Shown: positions 34,961 to 45,012 of the stretch, piece by piece | Numbering within the stretch: the first letter of the stretch is position 1 | Layout of the letters: every line of letters begins with the position of its first letter | Assembly: GCF_042646605.1 (NCBI RefSeq) | Contig: NZ_JBHRUG010000019.1 | Location: 62,001 to 126,000, forward strand | Reading direction: 5' to 3' | Length of the DNA stretch: 64,000 nucleotides | Origin: Litchfieldella rifensis | GTDB lineage: Bacteria > Pseudomonadota > Gammaproteobacteria > Pseudomonadales > Halomonadaceae | Program-made: the position numbers and the translations under genes | Notes under the pieces: generated by a model | What the model was told of the DNA's origin: nothing | The model's database searches: none | Seen by the model: only the letters and a program-made list of their open reading frames with translations

Positions 34961-35497
34961 ATGGCGGAAACGTCTACCGTCGCTCGACCCTACGCCAAGG
35001 CGGCGTTCGAGTACGCACGCGAGCATGAGGCACTTTCTACCTGGTCCGAGCGGCTTGGCAAGCTAGGCCGGGTCGTTGCCGATCGTGACATGCAGAAAGT
35101 TCTTTCCCATCCTAAGCTTGATACGGCATACAAGATCGAGCTTCTGATCGAGATTGCCGATGTCAAGGGCGATGACGCTATCCGGCGTTTCCTCGATTAC
35201 CTGGGAGAGAAAGGACGCCTGCAGGCACTGGCAGCGATTGCGCAGCAGTTCGAAGCGTTTCGCGCCGACCATGAGAAGCGCGTGGAAGTGACCATCGTGT
35301 CGGCTTTCGCACTGGATGCCGAGCAGCAGGACAAGCTCAGCAGTGCACTCAAGAAGCGTCTCAATCGCGAAATCTCCATTACCACTCAGGTGGACCCTGC
35401 CTTGTTGGCTGGCGTCATCCTGCGTGCCGGTGACACCGTCATTGACGGTTCGGTGCGCGGTCGACTGAATCGCCTCCACGAGGCCCTTTCCGCCTGA
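34961..35497 (+). CDS. atpH: ATP synthase F1 subunit delta
   Basis: A 178-residue stator subunit that joins the peripheral stalk to F1. It begins STVARPYAKAAFEYA, the conserved N-terminus, and ends with the GAGxxIxxGDxxIDGSVRxRL-like pattern VILRAGDTVIDGSVRGRLNRL. A very strong ribosome-binding site (GAGGAGG) is seven bases from the ATG. Confidence 0.96.
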   Translation: MAETSTVARPYAKAAFEYAREHEALSTWSERLGKLGRVVADRDMQKVLSHPKLDTAYKIELLIEIADVKGDDAIRRFLDYLGEKGRLQALAAIAQQFEAFRADHEKRVEVTIVSAFALDAEQQDKLSSALKKRLNREISITTQVDPALLAGVILRAGDTVIDGSVRGRLNRLHEALSA

Positions 35498-35513
35498 GTC
35501 TGAGGGACATGGC

Positions 35514-37058
<1,545 letters not shown>

Positions 37059-37132
37059 TCCATTGACCCGTTCCGGGGTTCCGGAGCGGGCCAAACAAGC
37101 TTGTGAGGCCGAGAACGAGAGGGTAGATCGCT

Positions 37133-38014
37133 ATGGCAGCTGCAAAAGAGATACGCACCCAGATCGGGAGCATCAAGAACACGCAGAAGATCACCAGCGC
37201 CATGGAGATGGTCGCTGCATCGAAGATGCGTAGAGCCCAGGATCGCATGAGGGCGAGTCAGCCTTATGCCCGGCAGATCCGCAATGTCGTCGCTCATCTC
37301 GCCGATGCCAACCCCGAGTATCGGCATGACTACATGATCGAGCGCGAGGTCAGGCGGGTCGGTTACATCGTGGTTTCCAGCGACCGCGGCCTGTGCGGCG
37401 GTTTGAACGTCAATATGTTCAAGTCGGTGCTCAAGGATGCCAAGAGCTGGCGCGACCAGGGAGTGGAACTGCAGTTCTGCGCCCTGGGGGCCAAGGCCAG
37501 CGGCTTCTTCCGCAAGTACGGTGGCGAATTGGTGGCCGCCCGAAGTGGCCTCGGCGAGGCGCCGGAGGTTCAGGACCTGATCGGCAGTATCAAGATCATG
37601 TTGGAGGCGTATGACGGGGGACGCATCGACCGCTTGTTCGTGGTGTACAACGAGTTCGTCAACACCATGACCCAGCGACCGGTCGTGCGCCAGTTATTGC
37701 CCCTGTCTACCGATATTGGTGGCGACACGCAAGACCAAGAACAGACGCGTCCCAGGACTTGGGACTACCTGTATGAGCCGGATGCCAAGGCGCTGCTGGA
37801 TAACTTGCTGGTGCGCTTCATCGAGTCGCAGGTCTATCAGGCGGTGGTCGAGAACGCCGCCTGCGAACAGGCCGCACGGATGATCGCCATGAAGAGCGCC
37901 ACTGACAATGCTGGCAATCTGATCGATGACTTGGAGCTGGTGTATAACAAGGCCCGTCAGGCGGCCATTACCCAGGAAATCTCCGAGATCGTTGGCGGTG
38001 CCGCAGCCGTATAG
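37133..38014 (+). CDS. atpG: ATP synthase F1 subunit gamma
   Basis: A 293-residue central-shaft subunit, slightly longer than usual. The N-terminal helix has EIRTQIGSIKNTQKITSAMEMVAASKMRRAQ, the middle SDRGLCGGLN, and the C-terminal helix LVYNKARQAAITQEISEIVGGAAAV. The extra length is in a variable loop. Between it and atpD lies a four-copy 15-bp repeat. Confidence 0.96.
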   Translation: MAAAKEIRTQIGSIKNTQKITSAMEMVAASKMRRAQDRMRASQPYARQIRNVVAHLADANPEYRHDYMIEREVRRVGYIVVSSDRGLCGGLNVNMFKSVLKDAKSWRDQGVELQFCALGAKASGFFRKYGGELVAARSGLGEAPEVQDLIGSIKIMLEAYDGGRIDRLFVVYNEFVNTMTQRPVVRQLLPLSTDIGGDTQDQEQTRPRTWDYLYEPDAKALLDNLLVRFIESQVYQAVVENAACEQAARMIAMKSATDNAGNLIDDLELVYNKARQAAITQEISEIVGGAAAV

Positions 38015-38050
38015 CGCCGCAGGAAGATGCCCGGGCTGACAGTTCTCCTT

Positions 38051-38110
38051 CGGTGGAGCGCCACCCGGTGGAACGCCACCCGGTGGAACGCCACCCGGTG
38101 GAACGCCACC
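38051..38110. repeat. four tandem copies of a 15-bp hairpin-forming repeat between atpG and atpD
   Basis: The unit is CGGTGGAACGCCACC, repeated four times (38051, 38066, 38081, 38096); the first copy has G for one A. Each unit can fold as GGTGG-AACG-CCACC. The array lies in the 151-bp gap within the atp operon. Confidence 0.9.
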
Positions 38111-38165
38111 CGAGGCGTTTTCAGGCAAAACAGGTTTCATTTGCAGGTATTTAAGAGGAACCAAG

Positions 38166-39542
38166 ATGAGCGGACGTATCGTACAAATCATCGGCGCGGT
38201 GATTGACGTAGAGTTTCCGCGGGACTCCGTGCCCAAGGTCTACGACGCGCTGAAAGTCTCGCAGGGCGAGACGATTCTGGAAGTCCAGCAGCAGCTGGGA
38301 GATGGCGTGGTGCGTGCCATCGCCATGGGCTCCACCGAGGGCCTGAAGCGCGGCCTCGAGGTCGTGGATACCGAAGCCCCCATTTCCGTGCCGGTCGGCA
38401 AGGAAACCCTGGGCCGGATCATGAACGTGCTCGGCGAGCCGATCGACGAAGCCGGCGAGATTGGTGAACAGGAGCGCATGCCGATCCACCGCCAGGCGCC
38501 GACCTATGCCGATCAGGCAGCCACCAACGAACTGCTCGAAACAGGCATCAAGGTCATCGATCTGGTGTGCCCGTTCGCCAAGGGCGGCAAGGTCGGCCTG
38601 TTTGGTGGTGCCGGGGTGGGCAAGACCGTCAACATGATGGAGCTGATCCGTAACATCGCCACCGAGCATAGCGGTTACTCGGTGTTTGCCGGTGTCGGTG
38701 AACGTACCCGTGAGGGTAACGATTTCTACTACGAAATGCAGGAGTCGAACGTTCTCGACAAGGTCTCGCTGGTGTACGGGCAGATGAACGAACCGCCCGG
38801 CAACCGCTTGCGTGTGGCCCTGACCGGGTTGACCATCGCCGAGAAGTTCCGTGACGAAGGCCGTGACGTGTTGTTGTTCATCGACAACATCTACCGTTAC
38901 ACCCTGGCGGGGACCGAGGTGTCGGCACTGCTGGGTCGCATGCCGTCGGCGGTGGGGTATCAGCCGACACTGGCCGCGGAGATGGGCGTATTGCAGGAGC
39001 GCATCACTTCCACCAAGACCGGCTCGATCACTTCCGTACAGGCCGTTTACGTGCCCGCGGACGACTTGACCGACCCGTCGCCGGCGACCACCTTCGCCCA
39101 CCTGGATGCCACCGTGGTACTGGCGCGTTCGATCGCCGAGCTGGGCATCTACCCGGCCATCGATCCGCTGGATTCCACCTCGCGCCAGCTGGATCCGCTG
39201 GTGGTCGGGGAAGAGCACTACAACACCGCGCGTGGGGTGCAGAACGTTCTGCAGCGCTACAAGGAACTCAAGGACATCATCGCGATCCTGGGTATGGACG
39301 AGCTGTCTGATGAGGATAAGCTGTCCGTCAACCGGGCGCGCAAGATCCAGCGCTTCCTGTCGCAGCCGTTCTTCGTCGCCGAGGTCTTCACCGGCTCCTC
39401 CGGCAAGTACGTGTCGTTGAAAGAAACCATCCGTGGTTTCCAGGGCATCTTGAACGGCGATTACGACGAGCTGCCGGAGCAGGCCTTCTACATGGTGGGA
39501 ACGATCGACGAAGCCGTCGAGAAAGCCAATTCCATGCAGTAA
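38166..39542 (+). CDS. atpD: ATP synthase F1 subunit beta
   Basis: A 458-residue catalytic subunit. The P-loop is GGAGVGKTV. The catalytic glutamate lies in GVGERTREGNDF and the DELSEED-region equivalent is DELSDED. The IFIDNIYRY strand and the AGTEVSALLGRMPSAVGYQPTLA segment are intact. Its start has AGAGGAACC upstream and lies downstream of the 15-bp repeat array. Confidence 0.97.
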   Translation: MSGRIVQIIGAVIDVEFPRDSVPKVYDALKVSQGETILEVQQQLGDGVVRAIAMGSTEGLKRGLEVVDTEAPISVPVGKETLGRIMNVLGEPIDEAGEIGEQERMPIHRQAPTYADQAATNELLETGIKVIDLVCPFAKGGKVGLFGGAGVGKTVNMMELIRNIATEHSGYSVFAGVGERTREGNDFYYEMQESNVLDKVSLVYGQMNEPPGNRLRVALTGLTIAEKFRDEGRDVLLFIDNIYRYTLAGTEVSALLGRMPSAVGYQPTLAAEMGVLQERITSTKTGSITSVQAVYVPADDLTDPSPATTFAHLDATVVLARSIAELGIYPAIDPLDSTSRQLDPLVVGEEHYNTARGVQNVLQRYKELKDIIAILGMDELSDEDKLSVNRARKIQRFLSQPFFVAEVFTGSSGKYVSLKETIRGFQGILNGDYDELPEQAFYMVGTIDEAVEKANSMQ

Positions 39543-39569
39543 GGCCGTCCACCCAGAGGGGACATAGCT

Positions 39570-39998
39570 ATGGCGAAAAGCTTCAAGTGCGAGATCGTCA
39601 GTGCCGAGGCGTCGATCTTCTCGGGCGAGGTCGAGCAGGTCATCGCGGCCGGAGTGATGGGGGATCTGGGGATACTCCCGGGGCATGCCCCGTTGCTGAC
39701 CGAACTCCAGCCGGGCCCGGTTCGGGTCATCCACGATGGTGGCGAGGAAGAAAACTACTATGTCACGGGTGGCTTCCTCGAAGTCCAGCCTGACCTGGTT
39801 TCGGTCCTGGCCGACACCGCCGTGCGCGCCGCGGACCTCGACGAGGCAGCTGCCGAGGAAGCCCGGCAGCATGCGCTGAGAGAAATCAACGACTCATCCG
39901 CGGAAATCGACTACGGCCGGGCGGCGGCGGAGCTCGCCGAGGCGGTGGCGCAGTTGCGCACCATCCAGCAATTGCGCAAGAAGGCAGGCAAGGGCTGA
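39570..39998 (+). CDS. atpC: ATP synthase F1 subunit epsilon
   Basis: A 142-residue inhibitory/rotor subunit. The N-terminal beta-sandwich has CEIVSAEASIFSGEVEQV and GDLGILPGHAPLLTELQPG. Two C-terminal helices follow, with RAAAELAEAVAQLRTIQQLRKK. It is the last gene of the operon, followed by a strong terminator. Confidence 0.95.
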   Translation: MAKSFKCEIVSAEASIFSGEVEQVIAAGVMGDLGILPGHAPLLTELQPGPVRVIHDGGEEENYYVTGGFLEVQPDLVSVLADTAVRAADLDEAAAEEARQHALREINDSSAEIDYGRAAAELAEAVAQLRTIQQLRKKAGKG

Positions 39999-40025
39999 GT
40001 CGATCGACTTGACTGGCTGCGTAAG

Positions 40026-40057
40026 CGCCCCTTGGAGTCATTCAAGGGGCGTTTTTT
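40026..40057 (+). terminator. rho-independent terminator of the atp operon
   Basis: CGCCCCTTG (40026-40034) pairs with CAAGGGGCG (40043-40051) and is followed by six T residues. Confidence 0.92.
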
Positions 40058-40120
40058 GTCACGCGTCCCCGTGGCTCGAGGGCAGACCTTGGCCGTCGTG
40101 GAAGCGTCAAAAGGATGCCC

Positions 40121-41494
40121 ATGTCATTGAATGAAACCCTGAGTGAACAGAAGGCCATATTGGTGTCGGCCGTGGAGAAGAACGACACCGATGTGCTGGA
40201 TGCATTGCTGCCCGAGTTGCGTGCCGCGGATATCGCCGAAGTCCTCGAGGAGATTGCCGAGGAGGATGACGATACCCCCACCGTCTTCGCCTTGCTCAAT
40301 CTGCTGTCGCTCGAGCGTCGTGCCAATGTGTTCGGTTACCTGCCGGCGGAATTGCAGGGTGAATTGACCGAATCGATGTCCGACGAGACGCTGCTCGCGC
40401 TGTTCGAGGAAATGGGAGCCGACGAGCGCGCCGACCTCTTCAACCTGCTCGACGAGGATCGCCGCGAAGGCTTGTTGCGCCGCATGGCGCGTCAGGAACG
40501 CGAAGACATCAAGCGGCTGGCCAGCTACGAGGAAGGCACCGCCGGGTCGGTGATGACCTCCGACTACGTGGCCATTCCCAGCGGCATGACGGTGTCCCAG
40601 GCGATGATGCGGGTCCGCCAGACGGCACCGGATGCCGAGACGGTCTATCAGATCTATATCGTGGACCATGAAGGGTGTCTTGCCGGCACGCTATCGCTTC
40701 GCCAACTGATGGTGGCGCGTCCCGGCGCCAGGGTCGACGACCTGATGATCAAGGACGTGATCAGGGCGCGTGTCGATGATCCCCAGGAAGAGGTGGCACG
40801 GCTGGTGGCGCGCTATGACCTGCTGGCGGTGCCGGTGATCGATGCCGAGGAGCGTCTGGTGGGAATCGTGACCCACGATGATGCCATGGACGTGGCCGAA
40901 TCGGAGGCTACCGAAGATATCCACAAGGGGATGTCGATCGGCCAGCTGGGAGACGGGGTCAGCCGGGTGCCGCTGTGGAGTCTGTATCGCAAGCGCATCG
41001 TGTGGCTGGTACTGCTGGTGTTCGCCAACCTGTTTTCCGGGGCCGGCATCGCCTATTTCGAGGATCTCATCACGGGCCAGGTGGCGCTGGTGTTCTTCCT
41101 GCCGCTGTTGATCGGTAGCGGGGGCAATGCCGGTGCCCAGGCCGCGACACTGATGGTACGCGGCATGGCGACCGGGGATGTGGGGGTCAAGGACTGGGGC
41201 AAGCTGCTGGGGCGCGAGCTGCTGGTGGCCGGCTCGCTGGGCGCGACGATGGCGATCGCCGTGGCACCGATCGGGGTGTTGCGCGGCGGTGAAGCGGTCG
41301 CCATGGTGGTGGCCATGAGCATGGTGACCATCGTGCTGTTCGGCAGCTTGCTGGGGATGTGCCTGCCCTTCCTGCTCGATCGGCTGGGCTGGGATCCGGC
41401 CACGGCCTCGGCACCACTGGTGACGACGCTGATCGACGCCTCTGGCGTGTTGATCTATTTCAGCATCGCCACGGCGATCCTCAGCGGGCTCTGA
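40121..41494 (+). CDS. mgtE: magnesium transporter MgtE
   Basis: Inner-membrane Mg2+ channel of 457 residues. An N-terminal MgtE-N superhelix (about 1-125) is followed by paired CBS domains (about 130-260), which in the family sense Mg2+, and a membrane domain (about 285-457) with LLIGSGGNAGAQAATLMVRGMATGD, the pore signature. The start at 40121 is preferred over a Met two codons earlier because AAGG then has proper spacing. It is monocistronic after the atp terminator. Confidence 0.94.
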   Translation: MSLNETLSEQKAILVSAVEKNDTDVLDALLPELRAADIAEVLEEIAEEDDDTPTVFALLNLLSLERRANVFGYLPAELQGELTESMSDETLLALFEEMGADERADLFNLLDEDRREGLLRRMARQEREDIKRLASYEEGTAGSVMTSDYVAIPSGMTVSQAMMRVRQTAPDAETVYQIYIVDHEGCLAGTLSLRQLMVARPGARVDDLMIKDVIRARVDDPQEEVARLVARYDLLAVPVIDAEERLVGIVTHDDAMDVAESEATEDIHKGMSIGQLGDGVSRVPLWSLYRKRIVWLVLLVFANLFSGAGIAYFEDLITGQVALVFFLPLLIGSGGNAGAQAATLMVRGMATGDVGVKDWGKLLGRELLVAGSLGATMAIAVAPIGVLRGGEAVAMVVAMSMVTIVLFGSLLGMCLPFLLDRLGWDPATASAPLVTTLIDASGVLIYFSIATAILSGL

Positions 41495-41698
41495 GCGACT
41501 ATCCGGTCCGCCTGAGGCGACATGCCCCCTGCTACCCGACGGCTTTGCCCCAATCGGGTGGGCAGGCGGACAGCATCGGCAAAGATGTGTATGCTCTTTG
41601 CGGCCAGTCGAGGGAGACGCCGCGCAGGCGTGTGACTGGCGCTGGTCCTGCCCGTTCCAGGGTGGCATTGAATGTTCCGGCTAATGGGGAAACCTCCA

Positions 41699-42496
41699 AT
41701 GGATTGGCTCCAGGTTTTTGTTCTTTCCGTCGTGCAGGGCGTTACCGAGTTCCTGCCGATTTCCAGCTCCGCCCATCTGATTCTGGTACCCGAACTCACT
41801 GCCTGGCCCGATCAGGGGCTGGCCTTCGATGTGGCGTTGCACGTGGGCACGCTGCTGGCGGTGGTAGTGTATTTTCGTCGCGATCTGGCACGCATGTGTG
41901 TCAGTTGGATCGCTTCCCTGCGCGGACGCCCCACCGACGAAGATGGCCGCCTGGCCTGGTGGGTGCTGCTGGCGACCATTCCGGTGGGGCTGATGGGGCT
42001 GCTGTTTCACGACATCATCGCGATCGGCATGCGATCTCCCTTGATACTGGCCGGCAGCCTGATCGGCTTCGGCCTGCTGTTGAGCTATGCCGACTGGGGC
42101 AAGAGAGGGTATCGGAGCGAGTATCAACTGACCTTGAAAGATGCCCTGCTGATCGGTTTCGCCCAGGCGCTGGCGCTGATTCCCGGCACCTCGCGTTCGG
42201 GCATCACCATCACGGCGGCGCTGCTGCTGGGCATGAGCCGCGAGGGGGCGGCACGTTTCTCCTTCCTGCTGTCGATTCCGGTGATCGTGCTGGCCGGGGG
42301 GCTCGAGGCCTGTACCCTGGTGCTCGACCCGAGGGTCGTCGACTGGCCGGCGCTGGTAAGCGGGACGCTGTTGTCGGGGATCAGCGCCTTCCTGTGCATT
42401 CATTACTTCCTGGCCTTCATCAAGCGCATCGGTATGCAGCCCTTCGTGGTCTATCGGGTGGTCTTCGGGCTGTGGTTATTGTGGTTCTTCTGGTAG
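41699..42496 (+). CDS. uppP: undecaprenyl-diphosphatase UppP (BacA)
   Basis: Membrane enzyme that recycles undecaprenyl pyrophosphate, the lipid carrier for peptidoglycan. It is 265 residues from MDWLQVFVLSVVQG, the family length, with GGGGAA upstream. The two catalytic regions QGVTEFLPISSSAHL and ALIPGTSRSGITI are present. An upstream Met nine codons earlier is less likely. It is followed 23 bp later by apbE. Confidence 0.95.
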   Translation: MDWLQVFVLSVVQGVTEFLPISSSAHLILVPELTAWPDQGLAFDVALHVGTLLAVVVYFRRDLARMCVSWIASLRGRPTDEDGRLAWWVLLATIPVGLMGLLFHDIIAIGMRSPLILAGSLIGFGLLLSYADWGKRGYRSEYQLTLKDALLIGFAQALALIPGTSRSGITITAALLLGMSREGAARFSFLLSIPVIVLAGGLEACTLVLDPRVVDWPALVSGTLLSGISAFLCIHYFLAFIKRIGMQPFVVYRVVFGLWLLWFFW

Positions 42497-42519
42497 GCCC
42501 GATGTGGGAGACTCGATCC

Positions 42520-43626
42520 ATGATCACGCTTCGTAGCTTGTCAGCATGGGCAATGCTGGCGCTTCTGGCATTGCTGGCGGGGTGTTCGGATAGCGATCCT
42601 GAACTCGATTCGCCGGTACGCATGGAAGGCGATATCTTCGGGACCTTCTACCAGGTCACCATCGCCGAGCCGCTGACCAGGGAGCGCGCCAGCACCCTGG
42701 AAGCGGGCTTCGGCCAGGTACTCGAAGAGGTCGATGCCTCGATGTCCACCTACCGGGAGGACTCGGAACTGATGGCCTTCAACGAGGCGCCGATAGGCGA
42801 ATGGCAGCCCCTGTCCGGGGAGCTGATCGAGGTGTTGGCGATCAGCCAGGCGGTGTCCAGGGCCAGTGGGGGTGCCTTCGATATCACTGTCGGGGGGCTG
42901 GTCAACCTGTGGAGCTTTGGTCCCGAGGCCCGGCCTCGGGAAATTCCCGGGGCCGCGGAGCTGAAAGCGCGACTCGCCGAGGTCGGTCATGGCAAGCTGG
43001 AACTGGATGTGGAGAAGCGGCGCGCGCGACGCCTCAGTGATATCTTCGTGGATCTGTCTGGCGTCGCCAAGGGGTATGCTACCGATAAGGTGGCGGCCTA
43101 TCTCGACGCCCAGGGCATTGAACATTATTTGATCAATATAGGTGGCGAGCTGATCGTCAGGGGCTATCGTGATGGAGACGAGAGCCCGTGGCGCATCGGT
43201 GTCGAAGTCCCCGATGGCAGGCGCCGGGTCGCCCAGCATATCCTGCCGCTACACGATATCTCGGTGGCGACCTCGGGCGATTACCGCAACTATTTCGAGG
43301 AGGACGGCCAGCGTTTCTCGCACACCATCGATCCTCGCACTGGCTACCCGGTCCGCCATTCACTGGCCTCGGTGACTGTGGTCCACGAGTCCAATGCCTG
43401 GGCCGATGCCTGGGCCACGGCGCTGCTAGTGATGGGGCCGGAGAAAGCCATGGCGTTGGCTCGTGAACGGGACCTCCGGATACTGACCCTGGTACGCGAC
43501 GGCGAAGGCTGGGCTAGCCAGGCCAGCCCGGCCTTCGTCGACTTCTTCGGTAAGGCGGCGCTGGCCGAGACGGGCATCGCGTTGCCCGATGACGAAACGA
43601 ACAGTGACAGATACAAGGAGTCATGA
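42520..43626 (+). CDS. apbE: FAD:protein FMN transferase ApbE (lipoprotein)
   Basis: Attaches FMN to target flavoproteins such as NqrB/NqrC and RnfG-type subunits in the periplasm. It is 368 residues with a lipoprotein signal ending LLAG-C near residue 22. The flavin-transferase motifs are YINIGGEL-like (YLINIGGEL), DLSGVAKGYATDKVA and HTIDPRTGYPV. GGGAG lies nine bases before the ATG. It overlaps glmU by 4 nt. A 755-residue open frame that begins inside mgtE continues into it, but the part before 42520 is a shadow of uppP. Confidence 0.93.
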   Translation: MITLRSLSAWAMLALLALLAGCSDSDPELDSPVRMEGDIFGTFYQVTIAEPLTRERASTLEAGFGQVLEEVDASMSTYREDSELMAFNEAPIGEWQPLSGELIEVLAISQAVSRASGGAFDITVGGLVNLWSFGPEARPREIPGAAELKARLAEVGHGKLELDVEKRRARRLSDIFVDLSGVAKGYATDKVAAYLDAQGIEHYLINIGGELIVRGYRDGDESPWRIGVEVPDGRRRVAQHILPLHDISVATSGDYRNYFEEDGQRFSHTIDPRTGYPVRHSLASVTVVHESNAWADAWATALLVMGPEKAMALARERDLRILTLVRDGEGWASQASPAFVDFFGKAALAETGIALPDDETNSDRYKES

Positions 43627-44999
43627 TGACGCTCGATGTGGTGATTCTGGCAGCCGGGCAAGGCAAGCGGATGCGCTCGAACAAGCCCAAGGTGCTGCAT
43701 CGGCTGGCTGGCAAGCCGATGGTGCGTCATGTGATCGACACGGCGTCGCAACTGGGTGCCGATCGCCTGCATGTGGTGGTGGGACATGGTGGCGACCAGG
43801 TTCGCGTGGCGCTGGGGGATTGCCCCGCGCATTTCGCCGTGCAGGAGGAACAGAAGGGCACCGGCCACGCCGTGTCCCAAGCGCTGGGCGCCTTGGGCCA
43901 CGACAAGGTGCTGGTGCTGTACGGCGATGTCCCGCTGATTCGACGCGATACGCTGGCGGCGCTGCTGGCGAAGGTCGACGAACGGCACATGGGGCTGTTG
44001 ACCGTGACCCTCGACGACCCCGACGGTTATGGGCGCATCCTGCGCAATGGCGAAGGCCAGGTGGTGGCCATCGTCGAACACAAGGACGCCAGCGGTGCCG
44101 AACGCGCGGTGCGCGAGTGCAACACCGGGATCATGGCCATGACCGCTGCCCAGCTCAAGCGCTGGCTGCCGCAGCTCTCGGCCGACAATGCCCAGGGCGA
44201 GTACTACCTGACCGATGTGATCGCCATGGCCGCCGCCGAAGGGGTGATCATCGCTACCGCCCAGCCGTCGAGCCCGCTGGAAGTGGAAGGGGTCAACGAC
44301 CGCACTCAGATGGCGAGTCTCGAACGTGCCTACCAACTCACGATCGCCGAACGACTGATGGACGACGGCGTGGCCCTGGCCGATCCCGCGCGCCTGGATG
44401 TGCGCGGTACCCTGACCTGCGGTCATGACGTCGAGATCGACGTCGGTTGTGTCTTCGAAGGCGAGGTGGAGCTGGGCGAAGGCGTGCGCATCGGCCCTTA
44501 CTGCGTGATTCGCGACAGCCATATCGGTGCGGAGAGCGTGGTCGAGGCCCATTGCGTGGTCGAGGGCGCGGTGGCGGCCGGATTCAATCGTATCGGCCCC
44601 TTTGCCCGGTTGCGTCCCGGCTCGCGACTGTCGGTACGCGCCAAGGTCGGCAATTTCGTCGAGACCAAGAACGCCGAGGTCGGCGAGGGCAGCAAGATCA
44701 ACCACCTGAGTTATGTCGGCGATGCTCGCCTGGGGCGGGAGGTGAACGTCGGTGCCGGCACCATCACCTGCAATTACGACGGCGCCAACAAGCATCACAC
44801 CGAGATCGGCGACGAGGTCTTCATCGGCTCCAATACCGCCCTCGTCGCGCCGGTGACCGTGGGACGAGGCGCGACCGTGGGGGCTGGCTCGACCATCAGC
44901 AAGGATGTCGCCGACGGTGCGCTGGCGGTGGCGCGCGGGCGTCAGATAAGCAAGGCCGACTGGCCGAGACCGCGCAAGAGCTCGGCCAAGGACCAATAA
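43623..44999 (+). CDS. glmU: bifunctional UDP-GlcNAc pyrophosphorylase/glucosamine-1-phosphate acetyltransferase
   Basis: Makes UDP-N-acetylglucosamine for the cell wall in two steps. It is 458 residues. The uridylyltransferase domain (about 1-230) has LAAGQGKRM at residues 9-17. The left-handed beta-helix acetyltransferase domain (about 250-458) is visible as hexapeptide repeats ending VGAGTITCNYDGANKHHT. It overlaps apbE and lies 13 bp before glmS, forming a glmU-glmS unit. Confidence 0.97.
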   Translation: MMTLDVVILAAGQGKRMRSNKPKVLHRLAGKPMVRHVIDTASQLGADRLHVVVGHGGDQVRVALGDCPAHFAVQEEQKGTGHAVSQALGALGHDKVLVLYGDVPLIRRDTLAALLAKVDERHMGLLTVTLDDPDGYGRILRNGEGQVVAIVEHKDASGAERAVRECNTGIMAMTAAQLKRWLPQLSADNAQGEYYLTDVIAMAAAEGVIIATAQPSSPLEVEGVNDRTQMASLERAYQLTIAERLMDDGVALADPARLDVRGTLTCGHDVEIDVGCVFEGEVELGEGVRIGPYCVIRDSHIGAESVVEAHCVVEGAVAAGFNRIGPFARLRPGSRLSVRAKVGNFVETKNAEVGEGSKINHLSYVGDARLGREVNVGAGTITCNYDGANKHHTEIGDEVFIGSNTALVAPVTVGRGATVGAGSTISKDVADGALAVARGRQISKADWPRPRKSSAKDQ

Positions 45000-45012
45000 A
45001 GGAGAGATCGGC

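Noticed and set aside
41359..42519. Rightward open frame across the uppP region that joins apbE into a 755-residue reading
   Set aside because: It overlaps mgtE and all of uppP in another frame; only the part from 42520 is apbE. The rest is a composition-driven shadow.
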